NCBI GenBank assembly: GCA_041567315.1
Contig: JBFGCA010000156.1
Coordinates: 1 to 8,315 of the forward strand
DNA length: 8,315 nucleotides
Direction: 5' to 3'
From: JBFGCA01 sp041567315
GTDB taxonomy: Bacteria > Acidobacteriota > Thermoanaerobaculia > Multivoradales > JAHEKO01
A program made the translations under genes and the position numbers. Under the pieces are notes generated by a model. The model was not told where the DNA came from, did not search any database, and worked only from the letters and a program-made list of their open reading frames with translations. Below, one piece after another: positions 1 to 5,559 of this stretch (positions are counted from its first letter, which is position 1; each line of letters opens with the position of its first letter).

Positions 1-36
1 GCCGTCCGCGCCGCGGCCGCCCCTCCCCAACCCGCC

Positions 37-1164
37 ATGCGCGAGCTGACCGACGGTTCCTCCGCGATCGTGCGCGGCGCCCTCGACGCCGGGTGCGACT
101 TCTTCGCCGGCTACCCGATCACGCCGGCGTCGCCGATCCTGACGATGATGCTCTCCGAGCTGCCCAAGACCGGCGGCGTCGGCATCCAGGCCGAGGACGA
201 GATCGCCTCGATCGGCATGTGCATCGGCGCCACCATGGCCGGCGCCCGCTCGATGACCGCCACCAGCGGCCCGGGGATCAGCCTCTACAGCGAGAACGTC
301 GGGCTGGCGATCATGGGCGAGGTGCCGCTGGTGATCGTCGACGTGCAGCGGCTGGGCCCGGCCACCGGCGGGGCCACGACCACCGGGCAGGGCGACGTCC
401 AGTTCGTCCGCTGGGGCACCTCGGGCGGCTACCCGATCATCGCCCTGGCGCCCTCCTCGGTGGCCGAGTGTTACGGGCTGACCCGCAAGGCCTTCGACCT
501 CGCCGAGCGCTTCCGGTGTCCGGTCTTCCTGCTCACCGACAAGGAGCTGAACCTGACGTTGAACACCGTCGAGGTCGACGCCTACCAGGCGGTGCCGGTC
601 CGCGAGCGGCAGCGGCCCTCGTGGCCTGCGGAAAAGCCACCGGGGGGCTTCCGCCCCTACCGCTACGAGCCGGCCGATGGGGTGCCGCCGCTGGCCGAGT
701 ACGGCGGGGAGGCCACGGTCCGCTTCACCGGCTCGACCCACGACGAGCGGGCCTACATCACCAAGGACCCGCCCACCGTCGACCGCCTGAACCGTCATCT
801 CAGCGACAAGATCGAGCGCCACCGCGACGAGATTGAGCTGGCCGTGGCCGACCCCGAGCCCGGCGCCGAGATCCTGGTGGTGAGCTACGGGGTGAGCGCC
901 GGCGCTGTGCGCGAGGCGGTGCGCGCCGCCCGCCGCGCCGGCCGCAAGCTCGCCGCGCTGACCGTCCACAGCCTGTGGCCGGTCCCGGAGACCGCGCTCG
1001 CCGCCGCCCTGGAGGGGATCCGGCGGGTGGTGGTGGCCGAGCTGAATCTCGGCCAGTACCGGCGCGAGATCGAGCGGCTGGCCGGCGGCCGCCAGGTGGT
1101 CGGGGTGCACCGCGTCGACGGCGAGCTGATCTCGCCCCAGGAGATCCTGGAGGCCGCCGCGTGA
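37..1164 (+). CDS. korA: 2-oxoacid:ferredoxin oxidoreductase, alpha subunit (KorA-like)
   Basis: This 375-residue protein is the alpha subunit of a 2-oxoacid:acceptor oxidoreductase, a cytoplasmic TPP/Fe-S enzyme that reversibly decarboxylates a 2-oxoacid (probably 2-oxoglutarate) to acyl-CoA while reducing ferredoxin. Visible family marks are GYPITPAS near residues 25-32, QAEDEIAS at 51-58, TATSGPG at 74-80, and QFVRWGTSGGYPII around 122-135. A second domain follows at about 278-375 (ILVVSYGV...), matching the transketolase C-terminal-like domain II. The gamma domain that many KorA proteins carry at the N-terminus is absent here; it sits on korB instead. The ATG at 37 places the GxxAIxxGAxxAGC motif at the usual distance from the N-terminus, but no Shine-Dalgarno sequence precedes it. 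The frame is also open back to the window edge through an Ala/Pro-rich stretch, so an upstream start or fusion cannot be excluded. The TGA overlaps the korB start. The exact substrate (2-oxoglutarate or a branched-chain 2-oxoacid) cannot be read from the sequence. Confidence 0.9.
   Translation: MRELTDGSSAIVRGALDAGCDFFAGYPITPASPILTMMLSELPKTGGVGIQAEDEIASIGMCIGATMAGARSMTATSGPGISLYSENVGLAIMGEVPLVIVDVQRLGPATGGATTTGQGDVQFVRWGTSGGYPIIALAPSSVAECYGLTRKAFDLAERFRCPVFLLTDKELNLTLNTVEVDAYQAVPVRERQRPSWPAEKPPGGFRPYRYEPADGVPPLAEYGGEATVRFTGSTHDERAYITKDPPTVDRLNRHLSDKIERHRDEIELAVADPEPGAEILVVSYGVSAGAVREAVRAARRAGRKLAALTVHSLWPVPETALAAALEGIRRVVVAELNLGQYRREIERLAGGRQVVGVHRVDGELISPQEILEAAA
1149..1153 (+). promoter_or_regulatory. 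Shine-Dalgarno site of korB
   Basis: GGAGG lies inside the last codons of korA, 7 nt before the GTG at 1161. It decides the korB start, since no in-frame ATG is near, and it supports coupled translation of the two subunits. Confidence 0.7.
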
Positions 1165-2585
1165 GCCCCGCGACCACGGTGACGCCGCTCGCCACCTACC
1201 GCAACGAGACGCCCTACCCGTTCTGCCCGGGCTGCGGGCACGGGCCGATCCTCGACGCCCTCAACGCCGCCCTCACCCGGCTGCAGCTCGATCCCCGCCG
1301 GGTGGTCCTGGTCAGCGACATCGGCTGCGCCGGGCTCTCCGACCAGTACTTCGTGACCAGCGCCTTCCACGGGCTGCACGGCCGCAGCATCACCTACGCC
1401 AGCGGCGTCAAGCTGGCCCGCCCCGAGCTGACCGTCGTCGTCATCATGGGCGACGGTGGCACCGGCATCGGCGGCACCCACCTGATCAACGCCGCGCGGC
1501 GCAACCTCGGCCTTACGGTGCTGGTCTGCAACAACTTCAACTTCGGGATGACCGGCGGCCAGCACTCGACCACCACGCCGCCCGGCGCGGTGACCTCGAC
1601 CACCCCCGGCGGCAACCTCGAGCGGCCGCTCGACGTCTGCGCCACCGCCGCGGTCAACGGCGCCGCCTACGCCTGGCGCGGCACCAGCTTCGACCCCGAG
1701 CTGGCCGACCGCATGGCCGAAGCCCTGACCACCCGGGGATTTGCAGTGCTCGACGTCTGGGAGCTGTGCACCGCCTACTTCCTGCCCGCCAACAAGATGT
1801 CGCGCAAGGGCCTCTCCAAGCTGCTCGAGCGGCTGGAGTTCCCGACCGGCGTGGTGGCCCACCGCGAGGTCGCCGAGTACGGCGCGGCCTACCGCGCGCA
1901 GGCGCAGGCGGCGGGCGCCCGCCGGCCGCCGGGCCCGCGGCCGCTACCGGTGGATTTCGCCTCCCGGCTCGACCGCCCCTTCCGGCTGGTGGTCGCCGGC
2001 TCGGCGGGCGGCCGGGTGGGGTCGGCGGCACGGCTCGTCGCCCGGGCCGCGGTGCTCTCGGGGCTGTGGGCCGCGCAGCGCGCCGACTACCCGGTGACGG
2101 TCAAGACCGGGCACAGCATCGCCGAGCTGATCCTCGCCCCCGAGCCGGTCGACTTCACCGGCGTCACCCGTCCCGACGTCCTGCTGGTGATCAGCGAGGA
2201 CGGGCTGCGCAAGGCCGGCGGCTATCTGCGGGCAATGGCTCCGGACGACCGGGTGTTCGTGACCCGAAACGTGAGAGAAGCGGCCGCCACCGCGGCCCGG
2301 GTCACGACGCTCGACGCGCCGACCCTCGGCGCCGCCCATCGCGGCGACGCCCTGGCCGCCCTGGCGACGGTTGTCGCCTGGCTGGATCTGCTGCCGCTCC
2401 AGGCCCTGCGGGCCGCCGCGCGGCTGGAGCCGGAGCAAAGGCGAGGCCCGCTACTTACCTCGATACAAGCCGGTTTCGCCCGCAGTCCCGCCGATCCAGA
2501 CGCCAACGGAGCTGCGTCTGCGGGAGCGGGCGGCGGGATGGCCACCGAGACCGACTCTGGCGCGGCGGCGCGCCCTCGGGAGTAG
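1161..2585 (+). CDS. korB: 2-oxoacid:ferredoxin oxidoreductase, fused beta-gamma subunit (KorB-like)
   Basis: This 474-residue protein carries the TPP- and [4Fe-4S]-binding beta subunit fused to a gamma domain. Beta part, residues 1 to about 250: CPGC at 22-25, C56 in DIGCAGLSD, the TPP/Mg motif GDGGTGIGG at 97-105 with NNFNFGMTGGQ at 124-134, and ELCTAYF at 201-207. C22, C25, C56 and C202 are the likely cluster ligands; the C25-C56 spacing of 31 agrees with what I recall for archaeal two-subunit enzymes. The gamma part, about 265-410, starts FRLVVAGSAGGRVGSAARL and contains the typical GLRKAGGYL. The last 45 residues are Ala/Gly/Pro-rich and probably disordered. The GTG start is chosen because it overlaps the korA stop (GTGA) and follows GGAGG at 1149-1153 with a 7-nt spacer; the frame is open further upstream, but that would run through korA. 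The protein should form a heterodimer or (alpha-betagamma)2 complex with KorA. Confidence 0.9.
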   Translation: MSPATTVTPLATYRNETPYPFCPGCGHGPILDALNAALTRLQLDPRRVVLVSDIGCAGLSDQYFVTSAFHGLHGRSITYASGVKLARPELTVVVIMGDGGTGIGGTHLINAARRNLGLTVLVCNNFNFGMTGGQHSTTTPPGAVTSTTPGGNLERPLDVCATAAVNGAAYAWRGTSFDPELADRMAEALTTRGFAVLDVWELCTAYFLPANKMSRKGLSKLLERLEFPTGVVAHREVAEYGAAYRAQAQAAGARRPPGPRPLPVDFASRLDRPFRLVVAGSAGGRVGSAARLVARAAVLSGLWAAQRADYPVTVKTGHSIAELILAPEPVDFTGVTRPDVLLVISEDGLRKAGGYLRAMAPDDRVFVTRNVREAAATAARVTTLDAPTLGAAHRGDALAALATVVAWLDLLPLQALRAAARLEPEQRRGPLLTSIQAGFARSPADPDANGAASAGAGGGMATETDSGAAARPRE

Positions 2586-2600
2586 CCTTCGGCCGAAGGC
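2585..2600. repeat. 16-nt perfect palindrome at the korB stop
   Basis: GCCTTCGGCCGAAGGC equals its own reverse complement and begins at the last base of the korB TAG. As RNA it could form a 6-bp stem with a GGCC loop. No T-tract follows, so it is not a standard intrinsic terminator. It could be an attenuating or mRNA-stabilising hairpin, or a dyad protein site; the role is unknown. Confidence 0.5.
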
Positions 2601-2644
2601 GCGCACGCCGGTTCGAGCCCAGACGCTCCACGACAGACGCACCA

Positions 2645-2667
2645 GGGACTCGGGCATCGCGAGTCCC
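2645..2667 (+). other. Stem-loop in the asnA leader
   Basis: GGGACTCG (2645-2652) and CGAGTCCC (2660-2667) form a perfect 8-bp stem around a 7-nt loop. The stem ends 4 nt before the GGAG at 2672-2675 that serves asnA. Only GTTT follows, too few T residues for a convincing terminator. It may influence ribosome access or mRNA processing between korB and asnA. I do not recognise it as a known riboswitch. Confidence 0.4.
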
Positions 2668-2684
2668 GTTTGGAGCAACGACGA

Positions 2685-3815
2685 ATGGCACTGGACAAGA
2701 CCGCCGATCTGGCCGGCCCGGGCATCGGGACCTACGAGGAGCTGGAGAAGATCCTGCCCGCCGACTACCAGCCGCTCCTCGACCCGAAGCAGACCCAGCT
2801 CGCGCTCCACGAGGCCAAGCGCTACATCGAGGACAACCTCTGCCGCGAGCTCAACCTGATGATGGTCACCGTGCCGCTGATCGTCGACGCCGAGAGCGGC
2901 GTCAACGATCTGCTGGACCGCGACGGGTCGCGCACCCCGGTCGAGTTCCCCTGCGGGCTGGGTCTCGAGCGGCCGATCCGCGCCCAGGTGGTGCAGGCGG
3001 CGACCAAGTGGAAGCGGATGGCACTCGAGCAGTTCGGCTGCGGGGTCGGCGAGGGGATCTGCACCGACATGAAGGCGGTGCGCAAGGACTACTTCCTGGA
3101 CCACGACCACAGCGCCTACGTCGACCAGTGGGACTGGGAGCTGGTGATCACCGAGGAGCAGCGGACGCTCGAGTTCCTGACCGGGGTGGTGCGGAAGATC
3201 TGGAAGGTGCTGCGCGGTGCCGAGGCGCGGGTGCGCGAGGCGTTTCCGCAGCTCGCCAGCGACAAGTACCCGCCGATCCCCGAGGAGCTGACCTTCCTCC
3301 ACGCCGAGGAGATCCTGGAGATGTACCCCGACCTGCCGCGCAAGGCGCGGGAGACCGAGGTCCTCCAGAAGCACCCGGCGATCTTCATCTACGGCATCGG
3401 CTGGCCGCTCGAGGACGGCTACCCGCACGAGATGCGGGCCGCCGACTACGACGACTGGGTGACCGAGACGGTGTCCAGGGACGGCCGGCCGATGCACGGC
3501 CTCAACGGCGACATCCTGGTCTGGAACCCGGTCACCCGCCGGCGCCACGAGCTGACCTCGATGGGCATCCGGGTGACCAAAGAGACGCTCAAGACCCAGC
3601 TCGAGATGTCGGGTCAGCTCGACTTCCTGGAGCTGCCCTACCACCGGGCGATCCTGGCCGACGAGATCCCGCTGTCGATCGGCGGCGGGATCGGCCAGTC
3701 GCGGACCTACATGTACCTGCTGCGCAAGGCCCACCTGGGCGAGGTTAGCGTCACCGTCTGGCCGCGGGTGCTCAAGGAGCTGTCGCGGGCGCGGAACATC
3801 CACGTCCTCGAATAG
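2685..3815 (+). CDS. asnA: Aspartate-ammonia ligase (asparagine synthetase A)
   Basis: This 376-residue protein catalyses ATP + aspartate + ammonia to asparagine + AMP + PPi in the cytoplasm, using free ammonia rather than glutamine. The fold is that of class II aminoacyl-tRNA synthetases. Motifs that line up with E. coli AsnA include KWKR (108-111), YVDQWDWE (145-152), RAADYDDW (251-258), GLNGDILVWNP (272-282), SMGIRV (292-297) and GGGIGQSR (333-340). It is longer than the usual 330-345 residues, chiefly through about 25 extra N-terminal residues before LPADYQPLL. The ATG at 2685 is chosen because GGAG at 2672-2675 precedes it by 9 nt; an in-frame TTG at 2670 has no such signal. It follows korB by 99 bp and precedes the OsmC-family gene by 10 nt, so the three may be cotranscribed. 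AsnA is patchily distributed among bacteria, so acquisition by transfer is possible, but base composition matches its neighbours. Confidence 0.95.
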   Translation: MALDKTADLAGPGIGTYEELEKILPADYQPLLDPKQTQLALHEAKRYIEDNLCRELNLMMVTVPLIVDAESGVNDLLDRDGSRTPVEFPCGLGLERPIRAQVVQAATKWKRMALEQFGCGVGEGICTDMKAVRKDYFLDHDHSAYVDQWDWELVITEEQRTLEFLTGVVRKIWKVLRGAEARVREAFPQLASDKYPPIPEELTFLHAEEILEMYPDLPRKARETEVLQKHPAIFIYGIGWPLEDGYPHEMRAADYDDWVTETVSRDGRPMHGLNGDILVWNPVTRRRHELTSMGIRVTKETLKTQLEMSGQLDFLELPYHRAILADEIPLSIGGGIGQSRTYMYLLRKAHLGEVSVTVWPRVLKELSRARNIHVLE

Positions 3816-3825
3816 GAGCTCTGCG

Positions 3826-4242
3826 ATGCGCATGGAGATGAGCTTTCCCGGCGGGATGGCGGTCGACGCCGACTGGCTGGGCCGCACCATCGCCACCGAC
3901 CAGCCCGTCAAGGCCGGCGGCGGCGGCGCCGCGCCCGCCCCCTTCGACCTCTTCCTGGCCTCGATCGGAACCTGCGCCGCCTTCTACGTGTTGCGCTTCT
4001 GCCAGCAGCGCGGCATCGCTACCGAGGGCCTGGGGGTCGCCCTCGAGCCGGTCCGCGACCCCCAGAGCGGGCGCTTCGGCACCCTGCGGTTCGAGGTGCG
4101 GCTGCCACCCGGGTTTCCCGACAAGTACCGGGCGGCGGTGGTGCGCGCGATCGACCAGTGCGCCGTCAAGCGCCACATCGTCGACCCGCCGCGGTTCGAG
4201 GTGACGGTCGAGAGCGCGGCAGCGGTCGGGGCCGGCGCTTAG
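3826..4242 (+). CDS. OsmC/Ohr-family thiol-dependent peroxidase-like protein
   Basis: This 138-residue protein belongs to the OsmC/Ohr family, whose characterised members reduce organic hydroperoxides with a pair of cysteines in a homodimer. Here the candidate cysteines are C50 in LFLASIGTCAAFYV and C112 in IDQCAVKRHI, both in family-typical places. The middle residues (about 84-98, FGTLRFEVRLPPGFP) also fit the fold. The sequence looks more like the generic OsmC/YhfA type than classical Ohr, so the substrate is uncertain. AGGAG at 3814-3818, which overlaps the asnA TAG, lies 7 nt before the ATG and supports this start over the ATG six bases later. The position 10 nt behind asnA suggests cotranscription. 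The gene converges on the FabZ-like gene with 15 bp between the stop codons. Confidence 0.87.
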   Translation: MRMEMSFPGGMAVDADWLGRTIATDQPVKAGGGGAAPAPFDLFLASIGTCAAFYVLRFCQQRGIATEGLGVALEPVRDPQSGRFGTLRFEVRLPPGFPDKYRAAVVRAIDQCAVKRHIVDPPRFEVTVESAAAVGAGA

Positions 4243-4257
4243 CCACGGAGCCGGCGG

Positions 4258-4685
4258 CTAGCCGGGCCGCCGGGTGACCCCGGCCTTGACCGTGGCGCGG
4301 CCCACCAGCCTGCCGCCGCGCGTCGCCCGCACCCGGAAGTCGCTCCAGCCGTGCTTCGAGCCCAGGTGCCGGGTGCGGTAGTCGATCCGGTCGCCCGGAA
4401 ACACCGGGGCGTGGAACGAGCAGTCGATCGACACCAGCAGCGGCACCTCGTCGGCCTGCAGCGCCCGCCCCCGCTGATGGAGCAGATAGACCGCGGTGGT
4501 CTGGGCCATCGCCTCGCCCAGCAGCATTCCCGGCCAGATCGGAAACCCGGGAAATGCCCCGCCAGGATGGCGCCGTCCTCGGGAATCGTCTGGTGCGCCT
4601 GCAGCAGCCCGTCGGCCGCCATCTCGGCCCCGTCCAGCAGCAGCATCGGCGGCCGGTGCGGCAGCAGCCCGACCAGGCCGTCCAC
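4258..4685 (-). pseudogene. FabZ-like 3-hydroxyacyl-ACP dehydratase, frameshifted
   Basis: The gene encodes a hot-dog-fold dehydratase of the FabZ/FabA-like class, which removes water from 3-hydroxyacyl-ACP in fatty-acid or polyketide-type synthesis. The first frame gives GLLPHRPPMLLLDGAEM and then AGHFPGF. A second frame, displaced by -1, continues PIWPGMLLGEAMAQTTAVYLL through to VTRRPG and the TAG at 4258-4260. Joined, the motif HFPGFPIWPGMLLGEAMAQ is the family's active-site signature, with catalytic His and Glu on opposite sides of the break. One G is missing near 4541-4542 on the + strand (CCC has become CC in the mRNA). The joined product from the GTG at 4685 is about 142 residues, normal for FabZ. 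That GTG has a weak AGGGG 4 nt upstream; an in-frame GTG at 4724 and an ATG at 4787 are alternatives. If unshifted, the first frame runs on as nonsense to 4239. Sequencing error, true decay or -1 frameshifting are all possible. Confidence 0.8.
4542..4548 (-). other. GGGTTTC slippery-type heptamer at the frame break
   Basis: On the coding (minus) strand the codons read CCG GGT TTC, giving G-GGT-TTC in the X-XXY-YYZ arrangement of -1 frameshift sites. A -1 slip here yields exactly HFPGF-PIWPG with no extra or missing residue. A possible downstream hairpin (4516-4521 pairing with 4501-4506, a 6-bp stem) starts 20 nt away, further than the usual 5-9 nt. The heptamer may be no more than the natural coding of PGF. 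Confidence 0.3.
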
Positions 4686-4773
4686 TGCACCCCTGTTCTC
4701 TTGCGCGCTCAGCTCGGCCTCCACGGCGAGCCAGGATAGCCCGAGGAAAGCCAGCCCCGAATCGCTGAATGCC

Positions 4774-4802
4774 TTGATTGCATGCATGATGCCATATAGA
4801 AT
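4774..4802 (+). promoter_or_regulatory. Promoter of the vapBC operon
   Basis: TTGATT (4774-4779, 4 of 6 matches to the -35 consensus) and TAGAAT (4797-4802, 5 of 6 matches to the -10 consensus) are separated by 17 nt. The patch is visibly more AT-rich than the rest of the window. A start point 6-7 nt after the -10 would fall at about 4808-4809, on the antitoxin ATG. The -10 lies within the spacer and right arm of the inverted repeat, so bound antitoxin would block polymerase. Confidence 0.55.
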
Positions 4803-4811
4803 GGCATCATG
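4785..4811. promoter_or_regulatory. Inverted-repeat operator of vapBC
   Basis: The arms CATGATGCCAT (4785-4795) and ATGGCATCATG (4801-4811) are perfect reverse complements, 11 bp each, around the 5-nt spacer ATAGA. The right arm ends with the vapB start codon, and a further half-site ATGGCAT recurs at 4809-4815, 8 bp after the copy at 4801. AbrB-type antitoxins typically bind such palindromes to repress their own operon, alone or with the toxin. Confidence 0.65.
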
Positions 4812-5069
4812 GCATTGGAAATTACCATAGACGCCTCGGGCCGCCTGGTCATTCCCAAGCGCGTCCGGAACCGCCTGCGCCTGGGTGCCGGGTCCCGGCT
4901 GAAGCTCCTCGAGCAGGAGGACCGGATCGTTCTCGTCCCGGCCCACGACGAGCCGGCGACCGTCGAGGAGCGGGGCCTGCTGGTCTTCAGGGGACGGCTC
5001 ACCGGTCCGCTACCGGACCACAGGGACCTGCGCGAGGAACGCCTGGGCCGGCTGTCGGGCGAGCCTTGA
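4809..5069 (+). CDS. vapB: AbrB/SpoVT-type antitoxin (VapB)
   Basis: This 86-residue protein has an N-terminal swapped-hairpin AbrB DNA-binding domain at about 2-48: ITIDASGRLVIPKRVRNRLR, then LGAGSRLKLLEQEDRIVLVP. The C-terminal tail (about 50-86, with GLLVFRGRLTG and an acidic/basic helix) is of the kind that wraps around and inhibits a PIN toxin. It should neutralise VapC and repress the operon at the overlapping inverted repeat. The ATG at 4809 is the only sensible start: the ATG at 4801 is out of frame and stops after nine codons. No Shine-Dalgarno sequence precedes it, and the predicted promoter would begin the transcript at or next to the A of ATG, so leaderless translation is likely. 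The stop overlaps the toxin start. The exact partner class is inferred from the PIN gene beside it. Confidence 0.88.
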   Translation: MALEITIDASGRLVIPKRVRNRLRLGAGSRLKLLEQEDRIVLVPAHDEPATVEERGLLVFRGRLTGPLPDHRDLREERLGRLSGEP

Positions 5070-5530
5070 GGCTGGCCCTCGACACCTCGGTCCTGATCGC
5101 GGCGCTGGTCGAGCCCCACCCCTTCCACGCGCGGGCGATGCCCTGGCTCGACGAGGTGGCGAGCGGCCGGGTCGAGGGCGAGTGCGCGTGGCACGCCCTC
5201 GCCGAGACCTGGGCGGTGCTGACCCGCCTACCGCTCGAGCCTCCGATCTCACCGGCCGTGGCGGCGGTCGCCCTCGACCGGCTCTGCGAGCGGGTCGAGC
5301 CCGTGGAGTCTACCGGCGAGGTCTACCGCACCGCCCTTCGCCGGTGCGCCGACCGCGGCCTGCGGTCCGGCGCAATCTTCGACGCCATCCACCTGGTGAC
5401 CGCCGAGAACCGCCAGGCCACGGCCCTGGTGACCTTCAATCCGGGCGATTTCGTGCGCCTCCGCGTCGACGCCAGTCCGCCGGTCGTGGTGCCACCCGAA
5501 CCGCCGGCGTTCCTGATGCCGAGCGGTTGA
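5066..5530 (+). CDS. vapC: PIN-domain ribonuclease toxin (VapC)
   Basis: This 154-residue PIN-domain protein is most likely the VapC toxin of a type II toxin-antitoxin pair, an Mg2+-dependent RNase often aimed at tRNA or rRNA. The acidic active-site residues are visible: D6 in LALDTSVLIAAL, E47 in HALAETWAVLTRLP, D106 in GAIFDAIHLVTA, and probably D128 in TFNPGDFVRL. The catalytic set therefore looks intact. Residues about 133-154 form a short Pro/Val-rich tail beyond the PIN fold. Translation starts at TTG (5066), which overlaps the antitoxin TGA as TTGA. This weak codon with only GGGCGAG-like pairing upstream suggests coupling that keeps toxin below antitoxin. The stop lies 29 bp from the stop of the convergent large gene. 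The RNA target cannot be told from the sequence. Confidence 0.88.
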   Translation: MRLALDTSVLIAALVEPHPFHARAMPWLDEVASGRVEGECAWHALAETWAVLTRLPLEPPISPAVAAVALDRLCERVEPVESTGEVYRTALRRCADRGLRSGAIFDAIHLVTAENRQATALVTFNPGDFVRLRVDASPPVVVPPEPPAFLMPSG

Positions 5531-5559
5531 GCGTGGCCCGCCGGGGCGCCCGCCGCCGC

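Noticed and set aside
2610..2635. GGTTCGAGCCC resembling the T-arm (B box) of a tRNA
   Set aside because: The flanking bases pair in only 3 of 5 T-stem positions, the following 7 bases have no matching 5' acceptor strand at tRNA distance, and no D-arm or anticodon arm could be built.
1766..3748. Long plus-strand frame spanning the end of korB and most of asnA (660 codons)
   Set aside because: It is out of frame with both recognised genes and is an Arg/Pro/Gly-rich translation with no domain.
2451..3911. Long open frame on the minus strand opposite asnA (486 codons)
   Set aside because: It is the antisense shadow of strongly recognisable asnA in GC-rich DNA; its composition is Leu/Val/Asp/Gly-biased with no known motif.
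4251..4265. Short stem-loop CCGGC-GGCTA-GCCGG between the convergent OsmC and FabZ-like stops as a bidirectional terminator
   Set aside because: Only 5 bp, no T-tract on either strand, and such stems are expected by chance in sequence this GC-rich.
5531..5559. Terminator between vapC and the convergent large gene
   Set aside because: The 29-bp gap is GC-rich but has no clean stem followed by T residues.
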